54,465 nucleotides of DNA from Muribaculaceae bacterium (GCA_017454355.1 JAFTDD010000049.1:1-54465), one strand, 5' to 3'; shown: positions 41,477 through 53,151, counted from the first letter of the stretch. Translations and numbers: made by a program. The notes: generated by a model not told the origin, from the letters alone.

Positions 41477-42007
41477 TTAGAAGTCGAAAACAGTGGTTAC
41501 TTCAATTTCCTTTGGAAGCATATCGCGCCCGTGCAGGTCGCTCAATCCGCACACGAAGTTAATCATTACATCGCGAGGCTTCATGGATTGTACAAGTTCG
41601 AGCGCTGCGAGTATCGTGCCGCCGGTTGCGAGCAAGTCGTCATGGATGAGGACTACGTCGTCGTTGGTGATGGCGTCGCGGTGGATTTCAATCGTGTCGG
41701 TACCGTACTCCTTGTCGTAGGTCTTGCTGATTACTTCGGCAGGAAGTTTACCGGGCTTGCGAATGGGCACAAAGCCGGCTCCCAGTCTTGCCGCCAAAAT
41801 TGCGCCAAAGATAAAGCCACGACTCTCAATTCCCACCACTTTGGTGATGCCCTTCTCCTTGTACATCTCATAAAGCGCGTCACTAACCGTTGTGAGATGT
41901 TGAGGTGACTTCATCAGCGTTGTCAGGTCCTTGAACTGGATGCCTTCGATGGGGAAGTCAGGAATGTTGCGGACGGCCTGCTTGGCCTCTTCAATTCGGT
42001 TTCTCAT
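41477..42007 (-). CDS. apt: Adenine phosphoribosyltransferase
   Basis: A 176-residue purine salvage enzyme that makes AMP from adenine and PRPP. The PRPP-binding motif is VVLIHDDLLATGGTI (about 117-131), and the conserved segments FPIEGIQFKDLTTLM and VVGIESRGFIFGAILAARLG match the family. Length is standard. It is 70 bp downstream of mnmG in the same direction, with a parS site in the gap. Confidence 0.95.
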   Translation of the reverse strand: MRNRIEEAKQAVRNIPDFPIEGIQFKDLTTLMKSPQHLTTVSDALYEMYKEKGITKVVGIESRGFIFGAILAARLGAGFVPIRKPGKLPAEVISKTYDKEYGTDTIEIHRDAITNDDVVLIHDDLLATGGTILAALELVQSMKPRDVMINFVCGLSDLHGRDMLPKEIEVTTVFDF

Positions 42008-42048
42008 AATCTATTGTTTTTTCTTTGTTTTTACGTTCAAAACGTATT

Positions 42049-42064
42049 GTTTCACGTGAAACAA
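42049..42064. promoter_or_regulatory. parS: parS site between mnmG and apt
   Basis: TGTTTCACGTGAAACA, identical to the site in uvrC and to the parS consensus. It lies 12 bp beyond the mnmG stop (42077). Two perfect sites within 1.4 kb are far beyond chance for a 16-bp sequence. Confidence 0.93.
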
Positions 42065-42076
42065 CTATGAATTAAT

Positions 42077-43956
<1,880 letters not shown>

Positions 43957-43960
<4 letters not shown>

Positions 43961-44412
43961 CGCTGCCCAAACTCAAAGTTTAACGTTTCATCGTTGGGGA
44001 GCATAGCCAGCGCCTGTTCCTCGTGCGCCTCCATCACCTCACGCTCGCCCGGCCCCTTGTCGTTGATGCCACACAGGTGCAGCACTCCGTGCACGATGAC
44101 GCGCAGCAGTTCGCGGCGCGGGTCCACGCCCAATTGGGCGGCGTTGCTCGCCACGGTGTCGAGCGAGATTACCATGTCGCCGGCGATGCGTCGGCGAGTG
44201 CTGTAGTCAAAGGTGATAATGTCGGTGTAATAATCGTGTTGCAGAAACTCGCGGTTTACGGCCAGGATGTGCTCATCGTCGCAAAACAGATACGACAATC
44301 GCCCCACATTCTTGCCAAGACTGTGGGCCACACATTCAAGCCAGGCGGCTGTTGCCACCCGGTCAATCGCGGGCATAGCGACGCCTTGGGCGTCGAAAAT
44401 CACTTCTGTCAT
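43957..44412 (-). CDS. ybeY: Endoribonuclease YbeY (16S rRNA maturation)
   Basis: A 151-residue metal-dependent endoribonuclease for 16S rRNA 3'-end maturation and ribosome quality control. The metal motif is HGVLHLCGINDKG; the third His of the E. coli motif is absent, as I recall for Bacteroidota homologues (HG.LHLCG..DK). GRLSYLFCDDEHILAVNREF and DIITFDYS are further conserved segments. I start at 44412 (MTEVIFDAQ), 27 bp after a TACCTTTG promoter; an upstream frame would cross that promoter. It overlaps mnmG by 4 bp. Confidence 0.92.
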
Positions 44413-44438
44413 AGCCCTTGTTAGCACCATTTGCACCA

Positions 44439-44446
44439 CAAAGGTA
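44439..44446 (-). promoter_or_regulatory. -7 box TACCTTTG of the ybeY-mnmG operon
   Basis: TACCTTTG on the minus strand fits TAnnTTTG and lies 26 bp before the ybeY ATG at 44412. Confidence 0.7.
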
Positions 44447-44489
44447 CAAAAAATGTTTAGTCTACGGGGTATTTCAACGCAAAAATTTG

Positions 44490-44497
44490 TAATTTTG
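44490..44497 (+). promoter_or_regulatory. -7 box TAATTTTG of the DUF3667 gene
   Basis: TAATTTTG fits the -7 consensus, 23 bp before the ATG at 44521. It is divergent from the ybeY promoter 44 bp away. Confidence 0.65.
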
Positions 44498-44520
44498 CGT
44501 CTCCAAAACAGATTACTATT

Positions 44521-45516
44521 ATGGCGACAATCAAAGAACGATATGAGCGTTTCAAAACATGGAAGCGGTTCGGCACCGAGTTCAAGATTAAGAACCCGAC
44601 CGGCCACACGTGTGCGTGCTGCGGTCACGAGTATGAGGGCAACTTTTGCCCCGTGTGCGGCCAGAAGGCGGGCGAGCGGCGCATCACGTGGGCGATGTTG
44701 CGCGAGAGCGCGCTCGACCTCTGGGGCCTGGGCACGCGGTCGATGTTATACTCCATCTGGCAACTGCTGCTGCGGCCGGGTTACTTCATCGCCGACTATA
44801 TCACCGGCAAGCGGCAGGTGAGTTTTCCGCCCGTGAAAATGCTGTTTTTCGTCACCGTCATCGTCTTGCTGATCGAGAGCCTCTTTGGCATCGACACTCC
44901 GGATAAGGAGACCGCCAAGGCGGCTACCGATGCCAGCGACCTTACCGCTGTTGTCGATATCACCATCGACTGGCTGTCGGAGCATCCGGCCTGGGGAGCC
45001 TTGATTATGCTCTCGTTTTTCATCATCCCCACCTATCTCATCTGCCGCGAGTCGCCGCGCTGCAGCCGCCGCACTCTACCCGAGGGTTTCTTTATCCAAG
45101 TGTTTATAGCCGTACAGATGAGCGTGTGGGGTTTGGTAGACAGTCTGCTGCCGGACGCGCCGCGCCCGGAGTCGGTAGCGTATACCGTGATTGTGATGCT
45201 GGGACTGGTGTGGTTCCGTACTTACTATCAACTCTTCGGCTACAGCGTGTGGGGCACGTTGTGGCGCCTGATTGCGGTGTGGTGGAACGGGTTGATATTG
45301 ATTTTCACAGTCGCCTTTATCGAGATTGTGATTGACCGGATTAGGGTGCGGCAGGTAGAGTTGACCGGTGAAAAGATTGGCAGCATCATCATCGGTGGGC
45401 TCTTCATGGCAGCGATAGCGGGCGCCGGGCTGCTGATAGCATGGTACATCGACCACCGCCGCGCCAAGCGCGCCACGGCCCCGCAGGAGCCCTCTGTGGA
45501 GGAATTAGAAGGTTGA
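44521..45516 (+). CDS. DUF3667 zinc-ribbon membrane protein
   Basis: A 331-residue membrane protein. The N-terminal zinc ribbon has CACCGHEYEGNFCPVCGQ (about residues 31-48), followed by the family stretch GLGTRSMLYSIWQLLLRPGY and FIADYITGKRQVSFPPVKML. At least five hydrophobic segments follow (FFVTVIVLLIESLF, AWGALIMLSFFIIP, FFIQVFIAVQMSVW, LILIFTVAFIEIVI, IIIGGLFMAAIAGAGLLIAW). DUF3667 proteins are common in Bacteroidota and their function is unknown. A 46-bp tandem duplication follows the stop. Confidence 0.85.
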   Translation: MATIKERYERFKTWKRFGTEFKIKNPTGHTCACCGHEYEGNFCPVCGQKAGERRITWAMLRESALDLWGLGTRSMLYSIWQLLLRPGYFIADYITGKRQVSFPPVKMLFFVTVIVLLIESLFGIDTPDKETAKAATDASDLTAVVDITIDWLSEHPAWGALIMLSFFIIPTYLICRESPRCSRRTLPEGFFIQVFIAVQMSVWGLVDSLLPDAPRPESVAYTVIVMLGLVWFRTYYQLFGYSVWGTLWRLIAVWWNGLILIFTVAFIEIVIDRIRVRQVELTGEKIGSIIIGGLFMAAIAGAGLLIAWYIDHRRAKRATAPQEPSVEELEG

Positions 45517-45523
45517 CTGTCGG

Positions 45524-45615
45524 CCGTTGTCCATGCCGCGCGCCCTCGCGCCGGCCATTGTGCCGGCAACCGTTGTCCATGCCGTGCGCCCTCGCGCCGG
45601 CCATTGTGCCGGCAA
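45524..45615. repeat. 46-bp tandem duplication
   Basis: Two copies (45524-45569 and 45570-45615) differ at one base. Each begins CCGTTGTCCATGCCG and contains the internal palindrome GCCGGCCATTGTGCCGGC. It lies 7 bp after the DUF3667 stop. Confidence 0.88.
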
Positions 45616-45618
45616 CTA

Positions 45619-45653
45619 AAAAAGTCCCATGAATTAACGGATAATTCATGGGA
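45619..45653 (-). terminator. Rho-independent terminator of enolase
   Basis: On the minus strand TCCCATGAATT (45653-45643) pairs with AATTCATGGGA (45635-45625) and is followed by CTTTTTT. It lies about 30 bp past the enolase stop at 45681. Confidence 0.85.
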
Positions 45654-45680
45654 CACAATTAATGAACAGTCAGCCCAAAA

Positions 45681-47018
<1,338 letters not shown>

Positions 47019-47050
47019 TTAATAAATGGTTTGTCACTCACTTTACATCG

Positions 47051-47058
47051 CAAAGTTA
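47051..47058 (-). promoter_or_regulatory. -7 box TAACTTTG of enolase
   Basis: TAACTTTG (minus strand) fits TAnnTTTG, 62 bp before the ATG at 46988, so the mRNA would carry a leader of about 55 bases. Confidence 0.65.
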
Positions 47059-47142
47059 CTAAATTCTCCTGACTTATTCGCTAAACGCGCCTATATTTTT
47101 AGAAAAAAAAACAAATAGCGGTATTATATGGAAAAAAAGTAG

Positions 47143-47150
47143 TAATTTTG
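47143..47150 (+). promoter_or_regulatory. -7 box TAATTTTG of the radical SAM-GT4 operon
   Basis: TAATTTTG lies 59 bp before the ATG at 47210 and is divergent from the enolase promoter. No good -33 TTTG is seen. Confidence 0.6.
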
Positions 47151-47209
47151 CAACTTGTAGTGCCGTCGTGGCACCGAATGAGAAACCAACGCTCTATATC
47201 TAAATACTT

Positions 47210-48265
47210 ATGCCGAACATCCAACGTCCAACTGACGCATCGATTATAGTCACCTATCGTTGTCCGATGCATTGCAAGATGTGCAACATCTGGAACAACC
47301 CCACCGAGCCTAAGCGCGAACTGGTTGCGGCCGACTTGAAGTGCTTGCCGCAACTCAAGTTTATCAACATCACCGGTGGAGAGCCTTTCGTGCGCGAGGA
47401 CCTGCCCGAAATCATCGAGGAGTGCTATCGCCACACGGGCCGCATTGTTATCTCAACCAGCGGTTGGTTTGAGGATCGCGTTATTGACTTGGCCAAGCGC
47501 TTTCCCAACATTGGCGTGCGCATCTCCATCGAGGGTCTGTCGCAGAAAAACGATGACCTGCGCGGCCGTCAGGGTGGCTTTGACCGCGGCCTGCGCACCC
47601 TGCTCACGCTGCGCTCAATGGGAGTGAAGGACATCGGCTTTGGCTGCACCGTGAGCAACAATAACAGCACCGATATGCTGTCGCTCTACCGCCTTAGCCG
47701 CGAGTTGGGCATGGAGTTCGCTACCGCCGCTTTCCACAACTCGTTCTACTTCCACAAGTACGACAACGAGATTACCAACCGCGAGCGCGTCATCGCCGAC
47801 TTTGAGCAACTCATCGAGTGGCAGTTGCAGGAAAACCACCCCAAGTCGTGGTTCCGCGCTTTCTTCAACATGGGCCTGATTAACTACATCGAGGGTGGCC
47901 GCCGTATGCTGCCATGCGAGGCCGGAATGATGAACTTCTTTATCGACCCTTACGGCGAGGTGTATCCTTGCAACGGCCTTGAGGAACGATTTTGGAAGGC
48001 AAGCATGGGCAATATCCACGACACCGAGGACTTCATGACGCTCTGGACGAGCGAGCAGGCCGAGGCAGTCCGGGTCAAGGTGCGCACCTGCCCCAAGAAC
48101 TGCTGGATGGTGGGTACCGCCGCGCCCGTGATGAAAAAGTACGTCCGTCACCCGGCCGCATGGGCCTTGCGCAACAAGTGGCGCAGCCTGTTAGGCAAGA
48201 AACCGGTGCTCGACAAGCAATGGTACGACGTCGGCCAAGACCCACGGCAGGGTATGGGAAAATGA
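47210..48265 (+). CDS. Radical SAM protein with SPASM-like C-terminus
   Basis: A 351-residue radical SAM enzyme. The iron-sulfur cluster motif CPMHCKMC is at residues 18-25 (Cys 18, 22, 25), followed by INITGGEPFVREDLPE, the glycine-rich SAM-binding region. The C-terminal part has additional Cys residues (LPCEAG, VYPCNGLEER, TCPKNC), as in SPASM proteins that bind a further cluster. The substrate is unknown. Its stop overlaps the start of a GT4 glycosyltransferase by 4 bp (ATGA), so the pair probably works in one pathway, perhaps a glycan or glycolipid modification. Confidence 0.87.
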   Translation: MPNIQRPTDASIIVTYRCPMHCKMCNIWNNPTEPKRELVAADLKCLPQLKFINITGGEPFVREDLPEIIEECYRHTGRIVISTSGWFEDRVIDLAKRFPNIGVRISIEGLSQKNDDLRGRQGGFDRGLRTLLTLRSMGVKDIGFGCTVSNNNSTDMLSLYRLSRELGMEFATAAFHNSFYFHKYDNEITNRERVIADFEQLIEWQLQENHPKSWFRAFFNMGLINYIEGGRRMLPCEAGMMNFFIDPYGEVYPCNGLEERFWKASMGNIHDTEDFMTLWTSEQAEAVRVKVRTCPKNCWMVGTAAPVMKKYVRHPAAWALRNKWRSLLGKKPVLDKQWYDVGQDPRQGMGK

Positions 48266-49356
48266 AAGTTGTTGTGACAGGCACGCGCGGCATTCCGCGC
48301 ATCCAGGGCGGCGTTGAGACTCATTGCGAGCAGTTATATCCGCGGTTGGCAGCCCTTGGCGTGGACGTGACCGTGCTGCGCCGCTCTTGTTACGTGGAGC
48401 CGGACAATGTGGCCGGGGACTACAAGGGAGTTCATCTGGTGGACGTCTATGCCCCGCGCCGCAAGAGTTTCGAGGCTATTGTCCACACGTTCCTCGCCGT
48501 GATCAAGGCCTGGCGGCTGGGTGCCGACGTGGTGCACATCCACGCCATAGGCCCGGCGCTGATGACCCCGTTGGCGAGGCTGCTCGGCCTCAAGGTGGTG
48601 TGTACTAACCACGGACCCGACTACGACCGCCAGAAGTGGGGCACTGCCGCCAAACTGATGCTCAAGGCCGGCGAGTGGTGTATGGCCCGTTTCGCCCATC
48701 GCATCATCTCTATCAGCAACGTCATCACCGGCATCCTCCGCGACCGCTACGGCCGCACCGAGGGCGTTGAACTGATTTATAACGGCGTGGAGCGTCCCGT
48801 CAAGAGTTCCGCCACCGACTATCTCGACAGCCTCGGTCTGCAACCTGGCCGATATGTGATGGCTTTGGCGCGCTTTGTGCCCGAGAAACGGCTCGACCGG
48901 CTTGTTGAGGCCTTTGCCAAGCGCGACCGCGGCTCATGGCGCCTGGTACTCGCCGGCGACGCTGACCATGCCGACGAGTATTCTGACGGCCTGAAGCGCC
49001 TCGCCCAGCGGCACAACGTGGTGCTCACCGGCTTTATACGCGGCGAGAAACTCAATCAACTCATGAGCCATGCAGCCCTCTTTGTGCTGCCCAGCACCCA
49101 CGAGGGCCTGCCCATCTCGCTGCTCGAGGCGATGAGTTACGACCTGGATGTGCTCGTGAGCGACATCCCGGCCAACCGCCTGCCGCAACTCGACCAGCAA
49201 GGCGACTTCTTCCCCGTCGACGACAGCGACGCCCTCGAGGCCGCCCTCACGCGCAAACTCGCCGCCGGCTGCCCGCAGCGCCACTACGACCTCTGTGACT
49301 ATGACTGGGACAACATCGCCCGCCGCACTCTCGCCCTCTACCAGAGCCTGATGTGA
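48262..49356 (+). CDS. Glycosyltransferase family 4
   Basis: A 364-residue retaining glycosyltransferase with two Rossmann-like lobes (GT-B fold). The N-terminal VVTGTRGIPRIQGGVETHCE binds the acceptor side; the C-terminal lobe has GRYVMALARFVPEKRLDRLV and the family motif LPSTHEGLPISLLEAMSYDL, where the Glu residues bind the donor nucleotide sugar. The donor and acceptor are unknown; GT4 enzymes build surface polysaccharides and glycolipids. The start at 48262 gives an ATGA overlap with the radical SAM gene; a longer frame upstream would overlap that gene widely. Confidence 0.9.
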   Translation: MKVVVTGTRGIPRIQGGVETHCEQLYPRLAALGVDVTVLRRSCYVEPDNVAGDYKGVHLVDVYAPRRKSFEAIVHTFLAVIKAWRLGADVVHIHAIGPALMTPLARLLGLKVVCTNHGPDYDRQKWGTAAKLMLKAGEWCMARFAHRIISISNVITGILRDRYGRTEGVELIYNGVERPVKSSATDYLDSLGLQPGRYVMALARFVPEKRLDRLVEAFAKRDRGSWRLVLAGDADHADEYSDGLKRLAQRHNVVLTGFIRGEKLNQLMSHAALFVLPSTHEGLPISLLEAMSYDLDVLVSDIPANRLPQLDQQGDFFPVDDSDALEAALTRKLAAGCPQRHYDLCDYDWDNIARRTLALYQSLM

Positions 49357-49360
49357 CCCC

Positions 49361-49459
49361 CTAGGAATCCTAGAAACCCTAGGAATCCTAGAAACCCTAG
49401 GAATCCTAGACCCCTAGGAATCATAGGAACTCTAGTCACCCTAGAAAAACTAGTCATCC
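49361..49459. repeat. CTAG array left of der (9-bp units)
   Basis: Units of 9 bp, CTAGGAATC and CTAGAAACC, alternate from 49361 and become degenerate to about 49459. CTAG occurs at nearly every unit although this tetranucleotide is usually rare in bacterial DNA. The matching inverted array is at 51007-51126. Confidence 0.88.
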
Positions 49460-49485
49460 CACCCCTCCACATATAAAAAGCGAAA

Positions 49486-49509
49486 GTGTGCTTTTTCACA
49501 AAAGCACAC
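49486..49509. terminator. Hairpin between convergent GT4 and der
   Basis: GTGTGCTTTT (49486-49495) pairs with AAAAGCACAC (49500-49509) around a 4-base loop. It lies between the convergent GT4 and der genes; the A/T-rich stem lets it act from either side, but there is no separate T-run. The remaining bases to 49662 show nothing further. Confidence 0.5.
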
Positions 49510-49662
49510 CTCCTTCATAACCAAAATTCAAGTATAAAAATTTTCTGTTGCCTTAGATTACTATTGTTGACCAATTCTACCGCAAAGGTAGTGATTTTTA
49601 TCTGAACCTCCAAATTTTTTCCACAAAAAATACATATTTATGCACAAAACAGCACTTTTCTC

Positions 49663-50976
49663 TTATTTCTCGCGGAAAAACAGGTTGATTATCGTGCCGT
49701 GAAAATCCCAGTTCTCGCGTATCTTATTCTCCAGATAACGCTTGTACGGGTCACGAATCCATTGCGGCAAGTTGCAGAAGAAAAGGAACGTGGGCGTGAA
49801 CGCGTTCTTGAGCATCGTCACATATTTTATCTTGACATATTTGCCCTTGACGGCCGGCGGCGGGAACGCCGTGATGGCTGCCTGCATCACGTTGTTGAGT
49901 TGCGAAGTGGGTATCGTGCGGCGTCGGTTGTTATACACTTCAATCGCCGTCTCGAGCACCTTGTAGATGCGCTGCTTGGTGAGCGCCGAGCCAAAGATGA
50001 TCGGGAAGTCGGTGAACGGCGCGAAGCGCTCCCTGATGGTCTGCTCCATGTGCTTGATGGCCTCCTGGCTCTTGTTCTCCACCAAATCCCATTTGTTGAC
50101 CAACACCACAAGGCCCTTGCGGTTCTTCTGGATGATAGAGAAGATGTTCACGTCCTGGCTCTCGATGCCGCGCGTGGCATCGATGATGAGCACACACACG
50201 TCGCTGTTCTCGATGGCGCGGATTGAGCGTAGCACAGAGTAATACTCGATGTCCTCGTTCACCTTGCCGCGCTTGCGTATGCCGGCCGTGTCGACCAGAT
50301 AGAAGTCAAAACCGAACTTGTTGTAGCGTGAGTATATACTGTCGCGTGTGGTGCCGGCGATGTCGGTGACAATGTTGCGGTCTTGCTCCATCAGCGAGTT
50401 CACCAGCGACGATTTGCCGGCGTTGGGGCGCCCGACGATGGCAAAGCGAGGCAGCGTCTCGTCGGGTTGCACGTCGCCCTCGTCGGGCATCAACTCCACC
50501 ACACGGTCCATCAGGTCTCCGGTGCCCGTACCGTTCAGAGCCGAAATCGAGTAGGGCTGCCCGAGGCCAAGGCTGTAGAACTCGGCCTCGGCGTACATGC
50601 TCTCGTTGTTGTCGTCCTTGTTGGTCACCACGATTACGGGCTTGCCGCTCGTGCGCAGAATGCGGGCCACGTGGTCGTCAAGGTCGGTGATGCCGTTCTT
50701 GATATCGACCACAAACAAAATCACGTCGGCCTCCTCGATGGCGATGTGCACCTGCTTGTTGATTTCTCCCTCAAAGATGTCCTCCGAGTTGACCACCCAG
50801 CCGCCGGTGTCGACAACGCTCATCTCCATGCCGCCCCACTCGGTCTTGCCATACTGGCGGTCGCGAGTGGTGCCGCTGGTGTCGTCAACGATGGCAGCGC
50901 GGGTCTGCGTCAATCGGTTGAAAAGCGTGGACTTGCCCACATTGGGGCGTCCCACAATTGCTATCAGTCGTCCCAT
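49663..50976 (-). CDS. der: Ribosome-assembly GTPase Der (EngA)
   Basis: A 437-residue GTPase with two tandem G domains, needed for 50S ribosome assembly. The first P-loop is GRPNVGKST (residues 8-16), with TNKDD near 118. The second is GRPNAGKSS (about 182-190), with VNKWD near 295. The C-terminal KH-like domain ends the protein ([20 protein letters not shown]). It belongs to the conserved run DUF177-rpmF-fabH-era-der. Arrays of 9-bp CTAG units lie on both sides of the gene. Confidence 0.96.
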   Translation of the reverse strand: MGRLIAIVGRPNVGKSTLFNRLTQTRAAIVDDTSGTTRDRQYGKTEWGGMEMSVVDTGGWVVNSEDIFEGEINKQVHIAIEEADVILFVVDIKNGITDLDDHVARILRTSGKPVIVVTNKDDNNESMYAEAEFYSLGLGQPYSISALNGTGTGDLMDRVVELMPDEGDVQPDETLPRFAIVGRPNAGKSSLVNSLMEQDRNIVTDIAGTTRDSIYSRYNKFGFDFYLVDTAGIRKRGKVNEDIEYYSVLRSIRAIENSDVCVLIIDATRGIESQDVNIFSIIQKNRKGLVVLVNKWDLVENKSQEAIKHMEQTIRERFAPFTDFPIIFGSALTKQRIYKVLETAIEVYNNRRRTIPTSQLNNVMQAAITAFPPPAVKGKYVKIKYVTMLKNAFTPTFLFFCNLPQWIRDPYKRYLENKIRENWDFHGTIINLFFREK

Positions 50977-51006
50977 TTTTCGTTTTAGTTTCTTGTTTTG
51001 TTGTTT

Positions 51007-51126
51007 TTAGTTTTCCTAGTTTTTCTAGTTTTTCTAGTTTTCCTAGTTTTTCTAGGGTTTCTAGGGTTCCTAGGATTCCTAGGGTTTCTAGGGTTCCTAG
51101 GATTCCTAGGGTTTCTAGGATTTCTG
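51007..51126. repeat. CTAG array right of der (9-bp units)
   Basis: About twelve 9-bp units, grading from CTAGTTTTT to CTAGGGTTT, CTAGGGTTC and CTAGGATTC, fill the whole gap between era (stop at 51128) and der. Read on the other strand they give the CTAGAAACC / CTAGGAATC units of the left array, so the two arrays are inverted relative to each other. Confidence 0.9.
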
Positions 51127-51127
51127 G

Positions 51128-52030
51128 TTACTCGATATAGCCAAACTGGCGCAGTTTGGCGTCGCGGTTGCGCCAGTCCGGTTCCACCTTCACAAAGAGT
51201 TCAAGCATCACCTTCTTGCCAAAGAAGCGCTCGATGTCCTTGCGGGCCTCGATGCCCACGTGCTTCAGGCGGCGGCCGCCCGCGCCAATCACGATGCCTT
51301 TCTGCGTCTCGCGCTCCACATAGATGACCGCCATAATGTGGATGGCGCGGTCGCCCTCGTCAAACTTCTCGACAATCACCTGGGCGGCGTAAGGCACCTC
51401 CTTGTCGTAGGTGAGCAGCATCTTCTCGCGCACAATCTCGGTAACAAAGAAGCGCGAACTGCGGTCGGTCAACGCGTCCTTGCCAAAGTAGGGCGGGTGC
51501 ACGGGTAGCAACTCCACGATGCGGGCCATCAGATTGTCGACGTTAAAGTTCTCGGTGGCGCTGGTGGGAAACACTTCGGCCTTGGGCAGCAACGTTTTCC
51601 AGCGGTCCACAATCTCCACGAGTTGGGCGTTGCCGCGCTCGAGCAGGTCAATCTTGTTGATAACCAGCAGCACCGGCACCTCAAGGCGTGCCACGCGTGC
51701 CAGAAAGTCGGCGTTCTTGTCGGGCGTCTCCACCACATCGGTCACATAGAGCAGCACGTCGGCGTCCACCAGAGCACCAGTGCTCGACTCGAGCATGCTC
51801 TCCTGCAACTTGAATTGCGGACGCAGCACGCCCGGCGTGTCGCTGAACACGATCTGGTAGTCGTCGCCGTTGACGATGCCCATGATGCGGTGCCGAGTGG
51901 TCTGTGACTTGCTTGTGATAATCGACAGCCGCTCCCCAACCAGGCGGTTGCTCAGCGTGCTCTTGCCCACGTTGGGGTTGCCAACGATATTGACAAAGCC
52001 CGCGCGGTGATTATTCATTGCGCTATCCAT
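51128..52030 (-). CDS. era: GTPase Era
   Basis: A 300-residue GTPase for 30S ribosome maturation, which binds 16S rRNA. The P-loop is GNPNVGKST (residues about 14-22), the switch DTPGV is in VFSDTPGVLRPQFKLQESML, and NKID lies near 127. The C-terminal KH domain has KGIVIGAGGRRLKHVGIEAR and the end FVKVEPDWRNRDAKLRQFGY. It is full length. The array of CTAG units begins directly after the stop. Confidence 0.96.
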   Translation of the reverse strand: MDSAMNNHRAGFVNIVGNPNVGKSTLSNRLVGERLSIITSKSQTTRHRIMGIVNGDDYQIVFSDTPGVLRPQFKLQESMLESSTGALVDADVLLYVTDVVETPDKNADFLARVARLEVPVLLVINKIDLLERGNAQLVEIVDRWKTLLPKAEVFPTSATENFNVDNLMARIVELLPVHPPYFGKDALTDRSSRFFVTEIVREKMLLTYDKEVPYAAQVIVEKFDEGDRAIHIMAVIYVERETQKGIVIGAGGRRLKHVGIEARKDIERFFGKKVMLELFVKVEPDWRNRDAKLRQFGYIE

Positions 52031-52054
52031 GATACACTTGCTTATTCAGTTGCT

Positions 52055-52150
52055 TTATTATAAACATAAATTATCACAAATTATTCATAAATTATTTATC
52101 GTGGCGATAAATGAAAATTTATGAATAATTCGTGGTAATTCGTGTTTAAA
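52055..52150. repeat. AT-rich palindrome between fabH and era
   Basis: AAACATAAATTATCACAAAT and TATTCATAAATTATTTATCG pair with CGATAAATGAAAATTTATGA and ATAATTCGTGGTAATTCGTG followed by TTTAAA. The centre is TATCGTGGCGATA. No gene is present. Confidence 0.7.
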
Positions 52151-52167
52151 ATCTTCTTGACAGGCGT

Positions 52168-53151
52168 TTAGATGCTCCAGATGAGATATTGCGCACCCCA
52201 TGTGAAACCGGCGCCAAAGGCCGTCAGCACCAGGCGGTCGCCGCGGTGCAGCATGTCGCGCCTCTGGTCCAGACACAGGGGGATTGACGCGGCGCTCGTG
52301 TTGCCCACCTTCTCGATGTTGACCAGCACCTTGGCCGGGTCGATGCCCAGTCGCTGACCCACGGCCTCGATGATGCGCAGGTTGGCCTGATGAGGCACAA
52401 ACCACTCGAAGTCGTCGACGGTGAGGTTGTTGCGCTTCATAATCTCCTGGGTGGACGTGAGCATATCGGTCACCGCGTGGCGATAGACGGCGCGTCCCTC
52501 CTGATAGACGAAGTGCTCGCGGGCGTCAACCGTCTCGTGACTCGTGGGCTTGGCGCTGCCGCCGGCCTTGTAAATCAAGTGCTCAAGGCCGCAGCCATCC
52601 ACGTGGAACACGGCGTCGATGATGCCGTCACCGTCGGTGGTGGGCTCCATCAGCACCGCTGCCGCGCCGTCGCCAAAGAGCGGACACGTCGCGCGGTCCT
52701 CGTAGTTGACCATGCTCGACATCTTCTCGGTGCACACCACAACCACCTTCTTGTAGAGGCCGGCCTTGATGTAGGCGTTGGCGTCAAAACTGGCGACAAT
52801 AAAGCCGGCGCAAGCCGCCTGAATGTCGTATCCGTAGCACGTGCCGTCCATGCCGCAGTTGTGGGCAATCACGCTCGCCGTGCTCGGGAAGCGATAGTCC
52901 GGGTTGCTCGTCGCGCAAATCAGCAAATCAACCTCCTCGGGGCGGGTGCCGGTCTGCTCGAGCAACTTCTTCACGGCGATAATGCCCATGTGGCTCGAGC
53001 CAACGGGCTCCTTGAGGATGCGGCGCTCCTTAATGCCCACGCGCTGCATGATCCATTCGTCGTTGGTGTCGACCATCGTCGATAGTTCATCGTTGGTGAG
53101 CACATAGTCGGGCACGTAGGATGCGATACCCGTTATCTTGGCGTTAACCAT
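52168..53151 (-). CDS. fabH: 3-oxoacyl-ACP synthase III
   Basis: A 327-residue condensing enzyme that starts fatty-acid synthesis by joining acetyl-CoA with malonyl-ACP. The catalytic triad is Cys in DIQAACAGF (about 115), His in FVPHQANLRII (about 252) and Asn in VGNTSAASIPL (about 282). I use the ATG of MVNAKITGI at 53151; another ATG lies 21 bp upstream. It is followed by era in the same direction and preceded by rpmF, the conserved Bacteroidales order. Confidence 0.95.
   Translation of the reverse strand: MVNAKITGIASYVPDYVLTNDELSTMVDTNDEWIMQRVGIKERRILKEPVGSSHMGIIAVKKLLEQTGTRPEEVDLLICATSNPDYRFPSTASVIAHNCGMDGTCYGYDIQAACAGFIVASFDANAYIKAGLYKKVVVVCTEKMSSMVNYEDRATCPLFGDGAAAVLMEPTTDGDGIIDAVFHVDGCGLEHLIYKAGGSAKPTSHETVDAREHFVYQEGRAVYRHAVTDMLTSTQEIMKRNNLTVDDFEWFVPHQANLRIIEAVGQRLGIDPAKVLVNIEKVGNTSAASIPLCLDQRRDMLHRGDRLVLTAFGAGFTWGAQYLIWSI

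Noticed and set aside
49635-49645. TTATGCACA near 49638 as part of an origin (DnaA box)
   Set aside because: It is a single box next to the der stop codon with no cluster or AT-rich unwinding region; parS sites only suggest origin proximity.
49361-51126. CTAG arrays as a CRISPR array
   Set aside because: Units are 9 bp with no unique spacers and no cas genes nearby.
50998-51327. A repetitive Phe-Leu-Gly open frame right of der
   Set aside because: It is the translation of the 9-bp CTAG array running into era on the other strand.
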